The position numbers and the translations under genes were made by a program. A DNA stretch of 64,000 nt. Source: Micromonospora lupini (lineage in GTDB: Bacteria > Actinomycetota > Actinomycetes > Mycobacteriales > Micromonosporaceae). Below, in pieces: positions 25,309-34,616 of this stretch; position 1 is the stretch's first letter; the number at the start of each line of letters is the position of its first letter. The DNA is taken from contig NZ_JAPENL010000002.1 of NCBI RefSeq assembly GCF_026342015.1, positions 1,431,001-1,495,000 of the forward strand. The letters run 5' to 3'. The notes below the pieces were generated by a model that was not told the DNA's origin, searched no databases, and was given only the letters and a program-made list of their open reading frames with translations.

Positions 25309-25394
25309 TGGTGGGGATGGGGGGAGTTGAACCCCCACGCCCTTTCGGGCACACGGACCTGAACCGTGCGCGTCTGCCATTCCGCCACATCCCC
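25309..25394 (-). tRNA. tRNA-Leu (anticodon CAG)
   Basis: 86 nt with encoded CCA. The acceptor stem GGGGATG pairs with CATCCCC, the anticodon stem CACGG/CCGTG encloses TTCAGGT (anticodon CAG), a long variable arm (TGCCCGAAAGGGCG region) marks a class II tRNA, and the T arm GGGGGTTCAACTCCCCC is standard. TAGAGT on the minus strand (25412-25417) is a plausible -10. A tRNA-Leu next to fhaA is also found near the mycobacterial origin. Confidence 0.97.
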
Positions 25395-25458
25395 GTGGCA
25401 CGACCCGGGACACTCTAGCTGCCCCGGCCCCGTTGTCTCCAACAGGCCCCGGGAATAC

Positions 25459-25503
25459 TACGCTGTCCCAGTCGCTCGCCACGAGCGGTTACCGTTCGTG
25501 GCG
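25459..25503 (+). promoter_or_regulatory. Candidate promoter and 5' hairpin of the fhaA operon
   Basis: TACGCT (25459-25464) fits a -10. An inverted repeat with 12-base arms (25477-25488 and 25492-25503, one mismatch, TTA loop) follows at the predicted 5' end of the transcript, leaving about 125 nt to the fhaA start. Confidence 0.45.
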
Positions 25504-25628
25504 GACGAAAGATTAGCACGGCGTTCCAGGTCCTTCCGAACGGGCCGGGAGCGGCCGGCCGAGCGGCGTGTGAGCTGCGCGCGCGCCGGCCGGATACCAT
25601 CATGTCCTCGGGACCCGAGGAGGAGCCG

Positions 25629-26390
25629 GTGAGCGTGCTGCAACGCTTCGAGAAGCGTCTGGAAGGCCTGGTCGAAGGGGCCTTCGCCAAGGTCTTCAAA
25701 GGGGTGGTCCACCCCGTGGAGATCCTCAACGCCATGCAGCGGGAGGCCGAGGCGCACAAGGCGATCCTGGCCGGTGGGCGCACGTTGGTGCCCAACCGCT
25801 ACGTGATCGATCTCTCGCCGTTCGACCACAGTCGTCTGGCGCCGTACGCCGCCGCGCTGGCCCAGGAGCTGGCCCAGTCGCAGGCGGAGTTCATCGGCGA
25901 GCAGGCCTGGACGGTCTACGGCGATGTGATCGTCGAGATCGAGCGGGGCGAGGGCCTGGACACGGGGATGTTCCGGGTCACCGCCGAGGTCTACACCGGT
26001 GGCGAGGTCGCCCCCGTGTCGGCGCCCGGCTACGACGCCGGCCCGCCCGCGTACCCCGCGTACGACCAGGGTGGCGGCTATGGGCCGCCGCCTGGGCACG
26101 GTGGCGGCCGCAACGTGCGGCTGGTCTCCGGTGACGGACGCACCTACCCGCTCCAGATGGGGTCGACGGTGATCGGTCGCGGCGACCAGGCGAACCTGCG
26201 CCTGCCCGACGTCGGCATCTCCCGGCGACACGCCCGGCTGGATTTCGACGGCGGCCAGGTTGTGCTGACCGATCTGGGCTCCACCAACGGCACCATGGTC
26301 AACGGGCAGCGGGTCTCCGCCGTCGCCCTCAACCCGGGTGACATGGTCCAGCTCGGCACCACGACGCTGACCTTCCGCGTGGACGGCTGA
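25629..26390 (+). CDS. fhaA: FHA-domain protein FhaA
   Basis: 253 residues. The N-terminal DUF3662 domain (VLQRFEKRLEGLVEGAFAKV, about 3-120) is followed by a Gly/Pro/Tyr linker and a C-terminal FHA domain (about 165-250). The FHA part shows the phosphothreonine-binding residues in VIGRGDQANLRLPD, SRRHARL and STNGTMVNG. In mycobacteria FhaA binds phosphorylated MviN/MurJ-type proteins and links kinase signalling to lipid II export. GTG 25629 is chosen for its GAGGAG site; an ATG at 25602 in frame is less likely. First gene of the fhaA-pknB operon. Confidence 0.95.
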   Translation: MSVLQRFEKRLEGLVEGAFAKVFKGVVHPVEILNAMQREAEAHKAILAGGRTLVPNRYVIDLSPFDHSRLAPYAAALAQELAQSQAEFIGEQAWTVYGDVIVEIERGEGLDTGMFRVTAEVYTGGEVAPVSAPGYDAGPPAYPAYDQGGGYGPPPGHGGGRNVRLVSGDGRTYPLQMGSTVIGRGDQANLRLPDVGISRRHARLDFDGGQVVLTDLGSTNGTMVNGQRVSAVALNPGDMVQLGTTTLTFRVDG

Positions 26391-26396
26391 GCCGCC

Positions 26397-26882
26397 TTGC
26401 CGGCACTGGTCATCACCGTTGCCCGGTTCGGGTTCCTGATCCTGCTGTGGATCTTCGTGTTCACCGTGGTCGGCGTGATCCGCCGGGATCTCTTCGCGGG
26501 GGCCCGGTCCGGTCGCCTGGTGGCGGCACCACGCGCGGTTGGCGCCTCGACGGGGCAGGCGGCCAAACCGGCGAAGGTGAAGCGGGGCAGGGCTGCCCAC
26601 CAGTTGGTGGTCACCGCAGGTCAGCTGGCCGGCACCCGCATCACCCTCGGTGAAGCGCAGATCACCATCGGTCGTGCCGAGGACTCCACCCTGGTCATCA
26701 CCGACGACTACGCCTCCGCGCGACACGCGAGACTCGTGCCGCGCGAGGGTCAGTGGTTCGTCGAGGACCTCGGCTCAACTAACGGCACGTACCTAGATCG
26801 CGCTAAGGTCACCGGACCAACCCCCGTACCCCTCGGCGTGCCGATCCGGATCGGCCGCACTTCCCTCGAATTACGGCCATGA
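26397..26882 (+). CDS. fhaB: FHA-domain membrane protein FhaB (FipA-type)
   Basis: 161 residues. One N-terminal membrane span (about 3-25), a short linker and a C-terminal FHA domain with ITIGRAEDSTLVI, SARHARLVP and LGSTNGTYLD, the phosphopeptide-binding signature. The mycobacterial counterpart (FipA) links PknA signalling to FtsZ/FtsQ. The apparent start is a TTG at 26397, 6 bp after the fhaA stop, with no clear ribosome site; translation is probably coupled. Its stop overlaps the pstP start as ATGA. Confidence 0.94.
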   Translation: MPALVITVARFGFLILLWIFVFTVVGVIRRDLFAGARSGRLVAAPRAVGASTGQAAKPAKVKRGRAAHQLVVTAGQLAGTRITLGEAQITIGRAEDSTLVITDDYASARHARLVPREGQWFVEDLGSTNGTYLDRAKVTGPTPVPLGVPIRIGRTSLELRP

Positions 26883-28345
26883 CTCTGACCCTGCGCTATG
26901 CGGCCCACAGCGACCGCGGTCTGATCCGTGACGGCAATCAAGACTCCGTCTACGCCGGGCCGCGGCTACTCGCCGTTGCCGACGGCATGGGCGGCATGGC
27001 CGCCGGTGACGTCGCCAGCAACATCGTCATCGGTGCCATGGCGCCGCTCGACGAGGACGTCCCAGGGGACGCTCTCGTCGACGCGTTGCGTTCGGCCGTG
27101 GGCACCGCCAACCAACAGCTCCGCGACACGGTGGACGCCAACCCGCAGTTGGAGGGGATGGGCACCACGCTGACGGCGACCCTCTTCACCGGCAGCAAGC
27201 TGGGGATGGTCCACATCGGCGACTCGCGGGCCTATCTGCAGCGCAACGGTGAGTTCTCCCAGATCACCAAGGACGACACGTACGTCCAGATGCTCGTCGA
27301 CGAGGGCCGGATCAGCGCCGAGGAGGCCAGCAGCCACCCGCAGCGGTCGCTGCTGACCCGAGCCCTCGACGGCCGTGACATCGACCCGGAGTACTCGGTA
27401 CGCCAGGTGCTGCCCGGCGACCGGTACCTGATCTGCAGCGACGGCCTCTCCGGCGTGGTGAGCGCCGAGACCATCGGCGAGACCCTGCGGGAGTACACCG
27501 ATCCGCAGCAGTGCGTCGAGCGGTTGGTGCAGCTCGCGCTGCGCGGCGGCGGTCCGGACAACATCACCGTGATCATCGCCGATGCCACCGACCACGACAT
27601 CGTCGAGGCGACCCCGATCGTCGGCGGCGCCGCCGCCCGGGACCGGGGCATGGCCACGTCCGCCGACGACTCGACCCCGGCCGCGCGGGCCTCGGCGCTC
27701 TCCGCGCCGCGCCCCGCCGTGCCCGAGGAGCCGGCTGCCGCCGACGACGAGCCGGAGCGCCGCAAGCACCATCCGGTACGCACCACAGCCATGGCGCTCG
27801 CCCTCCTGGTGATCATCGGCGGCGGGCTCTTCGCCGGCTGGACGTACACCCAACGCCAGTACTACGTGGGCGCCACCGAGGAGGGGCAGGTCGCCGTCTT
27901 CCGTGGCATCCAGGGGCAGATCGCCGGGATGGACCTCTCGACTGTGCACCGCACCAGCGGCACTCGGCTGGACGACCTCACAGTCGCCGCTCAGGACACC
28001 GTCAAGGTCGGCATCCGGGCCAAGAACGAGCCGGATGCCGAGCGCCAGCTCGCCGAGCTGACAAGCGACACCCCGAGCAACCCCAACCTGAAGCCCGTCT
28101 GCCCGCCCGACTCGGGCGCGCTGGTCGGCACGCCGACGCCCACCCCGACGGCGACCCCGGCCGGGACGTCCCCGACGCCCAACGTCAGCCCCAGCCCCGG
28201 CGGATCGGTGAACGGGGTCGTCAGCGCGAGCCCGAGCAACGCGGCCACCACCGGCGGGACCGATCCGACCACCACACCCGACGCCACGCCCTCCGACTCG
28301 GCACCGCCGGCGCTCGACCCGGCCGGCTGCCGGTCTCCCGAGTGA
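26879..28345 (+). CDS. pstP: PP2C-type Ser/Thr phosphatase PstP
   Basis: 488 residues. The PPM catalytic domain (about 5-240) has the metal-binding motifs RDGNQDSVYAG, ADGMGGMAAGD, IGDSRAYL, CSDGLSGV and GGPDNITVI. A membrane span at about 303-325 is followed by an extracellular domain and a Ser/Thr/Pro-rich tail of about 80 residues. It reverses PknA/PknB phosphorylation. The ATGA overlap with fhaB and close spacing to rodA place it in one operon. The tail is rich in T-P-T repeats and longer than is strictly needed, which is normal in this group. Confidence 0.96.
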   Translation: MTLTLRYAAHSDRGLIRDGNQDSVYAGPRLLAVADGMGGMAAGDVASNIVIGAMAPLDEDVPGDALVDALRSAVGTANQQLRDTVDANPQLEGMGTTLTATLFTGSKLGMVHIGDSRAYLQRNGEFSQITKDDTYVQMLVDEGRISAEEASSHPQRSLLTRALDGRDIDPEYSVRQVLPGDRYLICSDGLSGVVSAETIGETLREYTDPQQCVERLVQLALRGGGPDNITVIIADATDHDIVEATPIVGGAAARDRGMATSADDSTPAARASALSAPRPAVPEEPAAADDEPERRKHHPVRTTAMALALLVIIGGGLFAGWTYTQRQYYVGATEEGQVAVFRGIQGQIAGMDLSTVHRTSGTRLDDLTVAAQDTVKVGIRAKNEPDAERQLAELTSDTPSNPNLKPVCPPDSGALVGTPTPTPTATPAGTSPTPNVSPSPGGSVNGVVSASPSNAATTGGTDPTTTPDATPSDSAPPALDPAGCRSPE

Positions 28346-28375
28346 GCGTCGGCTGAGATCCCAAGGACTCCACCC

Positions 28376-29866
28376 GTGACCGTAGCGGCCACACCGGCAC
28401 CCTCGCCCGCCACCACGGGCGGGGAGTCCGGCGTACGCCTGGCCCGCTCCCGACGGAACGCCGAGCTGTCCCTGCTGCTGCTGGCCATGGTGTTGGTGGC
28501 GGCGTACATGGCGACCGTCGAGGCGAACCTTCTGGACACGGTCACCCCGGATTTCTGGATGCCCGCTGCCGCCCTCGGCGCGGTCTTCCTCGGCCTGCAC
28601 CTGGTCATCCGGTTCCTCGCCCCGTTCGCCGACCCGGCTCTGCTGCCGGCGGTGGCCCTGCTCAACGGTCTCGGAGTGGGCTTCCTGCGCCGGATCGACC
28701 TGGGCGAGGCCGCACCTGTCGACCGGGAGGACCTGGCGACCTTCGCCGGTATCGGCGGCCGGCAGCTCGCGTGGACGCTCGCCGCGGTGATCCTCGCCGC
28801 GGGCCTGCTCGCCATCATGCGTGACCACCGCTCGGTCTCCCGGTACGCGTACACCCTGGGGCTTGCCGGCATCGTGCTGGTGATGCTCCCGGCGGTGCTG
28901 CCCCGCAGCATCTCCGAGATCAACGGTGCCAAGCTGTGGATCCGGGTCGGCGGCTTCTCACTGCAGCCGGGTGAGTTCGCCAAGCTGGCGCTGCTTGTCT
29001 TCTTCGCCTACTACCTGGTGCGCAAGCGTGAGGTGCTCTCACTGGCCAGCCGGCGGTTCCTCGGCATCGACTTTCCACGTGGGCGGGACCTCGGTCCGGT
29101 GGTCGTGGTCTGGCTGATCAGCCTCCTGGTGCTGGTCTTCGAGAAGGACCTGGGCACCTCGCTGCTCTACTTCGGCATGTTCGTGGTGACGCTCTACATC
29201 GCCACCGAACGGGTCAGTTGGCTGCTGATCGGTCTGCTCCTCTTCTTCGGCGGCGCCTACCTGGCGTACGTCCTCGGCTCGACGGTCGGCGGACCGTTCG
29301 CCAACTTCTACCTGCGCGCGGAGATCTGGCTGGACCCGTTCGCCGACCCCACCGACAAGGGCTACCAGCTCGTCCAGGGGCTGCTGGCCCTCGGCACGGG
29401 AGGGCTCTTCGGCGCCGGGCCGGGCGGCGGTCAGCCGGACATCCTGCCCGAGGTGCAGAACGACTTCATCTTCGCCGGCATCGGCGAGGAGATCGGCCTG
29501 TTCGGTCTCTCCGCGCTGCTGGTGGTCTACCTGCTGATCGTGGAGCGGGGTCTGCGCGCCGCGCTCGCGGTCCGTGACTCGTTCGGCAAGCTGCTCGCCG
29601 GTGGTCTCGCCTTCACCCTGGGCCTGCAGGTCTTCGTGATCGTCGGCGGCATCAGCAAGCTCATCCCGCTGACCGGCCAGACCACCCCGTTCCTGTCCGC
29701 CGGTGGTTCGTCGCTGATGGCGAACTGGCTGCTCATCGCGGTCCTGTTGCGCGTCTCCGACGGGGCACGGCGACCGGTGACGGGCAGTTCCGGCAAGGCG
29801 AGCCGGCCGTCGGGCGGCCCGCCCGAGCAGTTGCACGGTGCTCCCACGGAGGTGATCAAGCCGTGA
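28376..29866 (+). CDS. rodA: FtsW/RodA/SpoVE-family peptidoglycan polymerase
   Basis: 496 residues with about 12 membrane spans. The SEDS core is visible: GGFSLQPGEFAKLALLVF, VFEKDLGTSLLYFGMFV (with the catalytic-Asp region), GYQLVQGLLALGTGGLFG, PEVQNDFIFAGIGEEIG and PFLSAGGSSLMANW. It polymerises glycan strands together with a class B penicillin-binding protein, here the next gene. GTG 28376 follows AAGGA. Both ends overlap or nearly touch their neighbours (GTGA overlap with pbpA). Confidence 0.95.
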   Translation: MTVAATPAPSPATTGGESGVRLARSRRNAELSLLLLAMVLVAAYMATVEANLLDTVTPDFWMPAAALGAVFLGLHLVIRFLAPFADPALLPAVALLNGLGVGFLRRIDLGEAAPVDREDLATFAGIGGRQLAWTLAAVILAAGLLAIMRDHRSVSRYAYTLGLAGIVLVMLPAVLPRSISEINGAKLWIRVGGFSLQPGEFAKLALLVFFAYYLVRKREVLSLASRRFLGIDFPRGRDLGPVVVVWLISLLVLVFEKDLGTSLLYFGMFVVTLYIATERVSWLLIGLLLFFGGAYLAYVLGSTVGGPFANFYLRAEIWLDPFADPTDKGYQLVQGLLALGTGGLFGAGPGGGQPDILPEVQNDFIFAGIGEEIGLFGLSALLVVYLLIVERGLRAALAVRDSFGKLLAGGLAFTLGLQVFVIVGGISKLIPLTGQTTPFLSAGGSSLMANWLLIAVLLRVSDGARRPVTGSSGKASRPSGGPPEQLHGAPTEVIKP

Positions 29867-31368
29867 ACGCACCCCTGCGCCGCGTCGGCATCGTCGTCAT
29901 GGTCCTGTTCGGTCTGCTCTTCGCGAACCTCAACTGGATCCAGGCGTACAAGGCGGATGAATACCGCACCAGTGACTACAACGGTCGGGTCCAGGTCGCC
30001 GACTACAAGCGCAAGCGCGGCAACATCGAGGCCGGCGGCACGGCGGTGGCCACCAGCAAGGAGACCACCGGCAAGCTGAAGTTCCAGCGCAGCTACCCGG
30101 GTGGCGCCAAGTACGCGCACGTGCTCGGCTACAAGCCGGTCAACCTGGCCGACACCGGCATCGAGCAGGTGGAGAACGACTTCCTGGCCGGCACCAGCGA
30201 CCAGTTGATCGGTGACCGGTTCAAGGACATGTTCACGGGCGACGAGACGGGCGGCGGCAACGTGCTGCTCACGCTCTCGAAGCGGGCGCAGGACGTGGCG
30301 TACGACCAGATGCGCAACAACCAGGTGGATGCGAAGCGCGGTGCGGCGATCGCCATCGACCCGCGGACCGGTGCCGTGCAGGCCCTGGTGTCGATGCCCA
30401 GTTTCGACCCGAACCCGCTGGTCAGCCACAACACGACCGAGGCCGCGGCGGAGATCAACAAGCTGGAGCAGAACCCGGACGGCCCGCTGAAGAACCGCGC
30501 GCTCTCCGAGACGCTGCCCCCGGGCTCCACCTTCAAGATCGTGGTCGCCGCGGCGGCGCTGGAGAACGGCGTCACCAAGACGACCCCGATCCCGGCCGGC
30601 TCCAGCTACACCCCGCCCACCTCGGGCACCCCGATCCGCAACGCCGTCGCGTCGATCTGCCCCGAGCCGCAGGTCACCCTGCTGGAGGCGGTCACCGAGT
30701 CGTGCAACACCGGTTTCGCGCAGCTCGGCGTGCGGCTCGGCGCCGACAAGGTCAAGGAGAAGGCCCGGCAGTTCGGCTTCGAGCAGGAGGACCTCACGGT
30801 CGGCCAGCTCGGCGAGGGCGGTCTGCGGACGGCGGCCAGCCGGACCGGCGACATGCTGAACCCGGACGGCAGCCCCGACCCGGCCGCGCTGGCCCAGTCC
30901 TCGATCGGCCAGAACAACGTCCGGATGACCCCGTTGCAGGGCGCGATGATCGCCGGGTCGATCGCCAACGGTGGCAGCCAGATGCGGCCGTACCTGGTCC
31001 GGCAACTCCTCGCCCCGGACCGGACCACCAGCTACTACACCGCGAAGCCGCGGGAGCTGCGCCAGCCGGTCAGTGGCCAGACCGCCAGCGACCTGCGCGA
31101 CATGATGGTCAGCGTGGTCCAGAAGGGCACCGGCCAGAAGGCGGCGATCAGCGGCTACACGGTCGGCGGCAAGACGGGCACCGCGCAGTCCGCCCCGGAC
31201 CGGCCCGACCACGGCTGGTTCATCGGCTTCGCCCTGGACAAGAACGGCAACCCCGTCTCCGCCGTCTGTGTCGTGCTGGAGCAGGCCGGCAGCGGCGGCA
31301 GCGCCGAGGCGGCCCGGATCGGCGGCCAGATCATGCGGGCCGCCATCGCCGATCCCGGGGGCCGCTGA
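29863..31368 (+). CDS. pbpA: Class B penicillin-binding protein PbpA (transpeptidase)
   Basis: 501 residues. One N-terminal membrane anchor (about 6-23), a dimerisation/pedestal region and a transpeptidase domain with the three active-site motifs: S-T-F-K in PPGSTFKI (about 222), S-C-N in TESCNTGFA (about 280) and K-T-G in GGKTGTAQ (about 436). It crosslinks glycan strands made by RodA. The GTG start overlaps the rodA stop. In mycobacteria PbpA is recruited to the septum and is a PknB substrate. Confidence 0.96.
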   Translation: MNAPLRRVGIVVMVLFGLLFANLNWIQAYKADEYRTSDYNGRVQVADYKRKRGNIEAGGTAVATSKETTGKLKFQRSYPGGAKYAHVLGYKPVNLADTGIEQVENDFLAGTSDQLIGDRFKDMFTGDETGGGNVLLTLSKRAQDVAYDQMRNNQVDAKRGAAIAIDPRTGAVQALVSMPSFDPNPLVSHNTTEAAAEINKLEQNPDGPLKNRALSETLPPGSTFKIVVAAAALENGVTKTTPIPAGSSYTPPTSGTPIRNAVASICPEPQVTLLEAVTESCNTGFAQLGVRLGADKVKEKARQFGFEQEDLTVGQLGEGGLRTAASRTGDMLNPDGSPDPAALAQSSIGQNNVRMTPLQGAMIAGSIANGGSQMRPYLVRQLLAPDRTTSYYTAKPRELRQPVSGQTASDLRDMMVSVVQKGTGQKAAISGYTVGGKTGTAQSAPDRPDHGWFIGFALDKNGNPVSAVCVVLEQAGSGGSAEAARIGGQIMRAAIADPGGR

Positions 31369-31369
31369 C

Positions 31370-32782
31370 ATGCTCAGCCCCGGCGTCCAGCTCGGCAACC
31401 GCTACCGTCTCGACGAGCGGATCGCCAGCGGCGGCATGGGCGACGTCTGGCGCGGCACCGACCAGGTGCTCGGCCGGACTGTCGCGGTCAAGAGCCTGCT
31501 CCCCGCGCTGCTCGACGACCCCGACTTCGCCGAGCGGTTCCGCGGCGAGGCCCGGACCATGGCGACGATCAACCACCCAGGCGTGGTGGACGTCTACGAC
31601 TTCGGCAACGACCAGCAGATCGCCTTCCTGGTCATGGAGTACGTCGAGGGCGACGCCCTGTCGTCCACGCTGAGCCGGGTCGGTCGACTGACCCCGGCCC
31701 GGACGATGGCGCTTGTCGCGCAGGCCGCCGACGCGCTGCACGCCGCCCACGAGAAGGGCATCGTGCACCGCGACGTGAAGCCGGGCAACCTGCTGGTCCG
31801 GCCGAACGGCACGCTTGTGCTCACCGACTTCGGCATCGCCCGCTCCGACATCGTCGGCCAGCTCACCGCCGCCGGTTCGGTGCTCGGCACCGCCTCGTAC
31901 ATCTCCCCGGAGCAGGCAACCGGTCAGGTGGCCACCCCGGCGTCCGACGTGTACGCGCTCGGCGTGGTCGCCTACCAGTGCCTCGCCGGGCGGCGACCGT
32001 TCGAGGGCGACAACCCGCTCGACATCGCCATGCGGCACGTCCGGGAGACGCCCCGGCCGCTGCCGTCCGACATCCCGCCGCAGGTCCGGGCAGTGGTGGA
32101 ACGCGCGCTGGCCAAGGATCCGGCCGCCCGCTGGCCGAGCGCCGCAGCCCTCGCCGGAGTGGCCCGCCAGCTCAAGGCCGCGCTGTCCCAGCAGGCCCGG
32201 GCCGGCGGTAACTCCGGCCCGGTCTCCGGTGCGCCGTCCTCACCCGCCGCTCCCGGCCGGGCCCAGGTGCCGCAGGCGCAGCAGCTCCGCCCGCCGGGCG
32301 CCCCGCACCGGCAGCCCCCCGTCGGGCAGCGCCCGACGGCTGTCGCGCCGGCCCAGCAGCCCCGCCCCACCGCGGTCGCGCCGGCAGTACCGCAAGCGCG
32401 ACCGCAGGCCGGCCCGGCCAGCTACCCGCGCGGCGCCGCATCGGTGCCGCCGACGCAGACCCGGCAGGAACACCCGCAGGCGTACGCCCGGCAGGCCGGC
32501 CCGGCGCAACCGGCGCCCGAGCCCCGCCGGTCCCGACCCGGGATGGTGCTCCTCGCCGTCCTGCTGGCCTTGCTGGTCCTGCTCTGCTCCGGCGTGATTT
32601 CCTACAACCTGCGGAAGGGCCAGAACGGTGCGGCCGGGACGCCGGCTGTACAGACCGTGACGTCCGGCGCGCTGCGGCTCGACGGACGCGACGATGCGAC
32701 CCGGACGTCGTACCGTCGTGAGGTACGACTCCGACCGGGTGACGGCGGGACGACGACGAGCGAAGGACGAGAGACGCGATGA
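31370..32782 (+). CDS. pknA: Ser/Thr protein kinase PknA
   Basis: 470 residues. The Hanks kinase domain (about 8-270) shows the Gly loop IASGGMGDVWRG, VAVKSL lysine, HRDVKPGNLL, DFGIAR and SYISPEQATG. A Pro/Gln/Ala-rich juxtamembrane segment of about 110 residues, one membrane span (about 388-408) and a short extracellular tail follow; there are no PASTA domains, as in mycobacterial PknA. The tail after the span is about 55 residues and highly charged. The ATG at 31370 starts 1 bp after the pbpA stop; the end overlaps pknB as ATGA. Confidence 0.95.
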   Translation: MLSPGVQLGNRYRLDERIASGGMGDVWRGTDQVLGRTVAVKSLLPALLDDPDFAERFRGEARTMATINHPGVVDVYDFGNDQQIAFLVMEYVEGDALSSTLSRVGRLTPARTMALVAQAADALHAAHEKGIVHRDVKPGNLLVRPNGTLVLTDFGIARSDIVGQLTAAGSVLGTASYISPEQATGQVATPASDVYALGVVAYQCLAGRRPFEGDNPLDIAMRHVRETPRPLPSDIPPQVRAVVERALAKDPAARWPSAAALAGVARQLKAALSQQARAGGNSGPVSGAPSSPAAPGRAQVPQAQQLRPPGAPHRQPPVGQRPTAVAPAQQPRPTAVAPAVPQARPQAGPASYPRGAASVPPTQTRQEHPQAYARQAGPAQPAPEPRRSRPGMVLLAVLLALLVLLCSGVISYNLRKGQNGAAGTPAVQTVTSGALRLDGRDDATRTSYRREVRLRPGDGGTTTSEGRETR

Positions 32783-34602
32783 CAGCGCAGGCCCGCCTGC
32801 TCGGTGGCAGGTACCAGGTCGGCGAGCTGCTCGGCTATGGCGGCATGGCCGAGGTGCACCGCGGTCGCGACCTCCGGCTCGGTCGGGACGTCGCGATCAA
32901 GATGCTCCGCACCGACCTCGCCCGGGACGCGACCTTCCAGATGCGGTTCCGCCGGGAGGCACAGAACGCCGCCTCCCTCAACCACCCGGCGATCGTTGCG
33001 GTCTACGACACCGGCGAGGAGACCGCGCCGACCGGCGAGACGCTGCCGTTCATCGTCATGGAGTTCGTCAACGGGCGGACGTTGAAGGAGGTCCTCGGGG
33101 CCGAGGGCCGTTTGCAGCCCCGCCGTGCGCTGGAGATCTGCGCCGACATGTGCGCGGCGCTTGAGTTCAGCCACCGGCACGGCATCATCCACCGGGACAT
33201 CAAGCCGGGCAACGTCATGCTCACCCAGACCGGCCAGGTCAAGGTGATGGACTTCGGCATCGCCCGCGCGCTTGCCAGCGGCGCGACCACCATGACGCAG
33301 ACCAGCGCGGTGATCGGGACGGCCCAGTACCTGTCGCCGGAGCAGGCGCGCGGCGAGGCCGTGGACGCCCGCTCCGACGTGTACGCGGCCGGCTGCGTGC
33401 TCTTCGAGCTGGTCTGCGGGCACCCGCCGTTCGTCGGGGACAGCCCGGTCAGCGTCGCGTACCAGCACGTGCGGGAGACTCCGCCGACGCCGAGCGACAT
33501 CAACCCGGACGTCACTCCGGCGGTCGACGCGATCGTGCTCAAGGCGCTGTCGAAGAACCCGCTCAACCGCTACCAGAGCGCCGGCGAGATGCGGGCCGAC
33601 CTGCTGCGCGCCGCCGCCGGCCGGCCGGTGCTCGCCACTCCGGTGCTGCGCGAGGCGGAGACGGTGGCGATGGCCCCGGCCGGCGGCGGTGGCGGCTACC
33701 CGCCCGCCGCCACCGGGCCGCAGACCCGGCAGATCCCGGCCCGGGTCGGCGACCCGCGCCAGCGCAAGGCGTCCTCCTGGCTGATCGCCCTGTTCAGCGC
33801 GGTAGGCGTGCTGGCCGTGATCGCCCTGGTCGCCGCCCTGATGTGGAGCCAGCAGCAGGACAAGGACCTGAAGTCGGTCCCCACCCTCGCCGGAAAGACG
33901 CGGGACGCCGCGTTCACCGAGATCAGCAAAGCTGGCTTCAATCCGGTGGTCGGCGACCCGGTGCTGAACAGCACCTGCGCCGAGGGCACCGTGGTCGGCC
34001 AGAACCCGCAGCCGAACGCCCGCCTGAAGCAGGCCAGCACGGTCACCATCCAGCTCTGCGGCGGCAAGCCCGACGTGGCTGTCCCGCCCGGCCTCGAGGG
34101 CAGCAAGGAAGAGAGCGCAGTCGCTCGCCTCGCGGAGGTCAAGCTCGGTGCCACGATCAAGCCGGTCGACAGCCCGGAGAGCGAGGGCATCGTCGTCAAG
34201 GTCAACCCGCCGTCGGGCCAGAAGGTGCCCGAGGGAACGAAGGTGACCCTCGAGGTGTCGAAGGGCAACGTCCGTGAGGTGCCGGACGTCGTCGGGCTGA
34301 GCGTGGACGAGGCCACGCGCACCCTGCGCAACGCCGGCTTCGTGGTGAGCGTCCAGAATGGCCCCGAGGTGCCGGCGGCGCAGGCCGGCAAGGTCACCGA
34401 CCAGAGCCCGAACGGCAAGGAGAAGAAGCCGAGCGGCACCAAGGTGACCATCAAGGTGAGCCAGGCGGAGGAGGTCGAGGAGACGCCCAGCCCGTCGGTG
34501 ACGCCGACGCCGACGCCGAGCGGCACGCCGACGACGCCGGGTAGCGGTGGTGGCTCCGGCCAGCCGATCTTCCCGCCGCCGGTCCGGCTTCCCGAGGAGT
34601 AG
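32779..34602 (+). CDS. pknB: Ser/Thr protein kinase PknB with PASTA domains
   Basis: 607 residues. Kinase domain about 10-275 with GYGGMAEVHRG, VAIKML, HRDIKPGNVML and DFGIARA; the activation loop TTMTQTSAVIGTAQYLSPEQ has the two Thr that are autophosphorylated in mycobacterial PknB. A membrane span (about 333-353) is followed by three PASTA domains (about 362-427, 428-494 and 495-560) and a Pro/Ser/Thr tail. It senses muropeptides or lipid II and phosphorylates growth and division proteins. Mycobacterial PknB has four PASTA domains; three are seen here. Confidence 0.96.
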   Translation: MTAQARLLGGRYQVGELLGYGGMAEVHRGRDLRLGRDVAIKMLRTDLARDATFQMRFRREAQNAASLNHPAIVAVYDTGEETAPTGETLPFIVMEFVNGRTLKEVLGAEGRLQPRRALEICADMCAALEFSHRHGIIHRDIKPGNVMLTQTGQVKVMDFGIARALASGATTMTQTSAVIGTAQYLSPEQARGEAVDARSDVYAAGCVLFELVCGHPPFVGDSPVSVAYQHVRETPPTPSDINPDVTPAVDAIVLKALSKNPLNRYQSAGEMRADLLRAAAGRPVLATPVLREAETVAMAPAGGGGGYPPAATGPQTRQIPARVGDPRQRKASSWLIALFSAVGVLAVIALVAALMWSQQQDKDLKSVPTLAGKTRDAAFTEISKAGFNPVVGDPVLNSTCAEGTVVGQNPQPNARLKQASTVTIQLCGGKPDVAVPPGLEGSKEESAVARLAEVKLGATIKPVDSPESEGIVVKVNPPSGQKVPEGTKVTLEVSKGNVREVPDVVGLSVDEATRTLRNAGFVVSVQNGPEVPAAQAGKVTDQSPNGKEKKPSGTKVTIKVSQAEEVEETPSPSVTPTPTPSGTPTTPGSGGGSGQPIFPPPVRLPEE

Positions 34603-34616
34603 TCGTCCGCTCCTGG

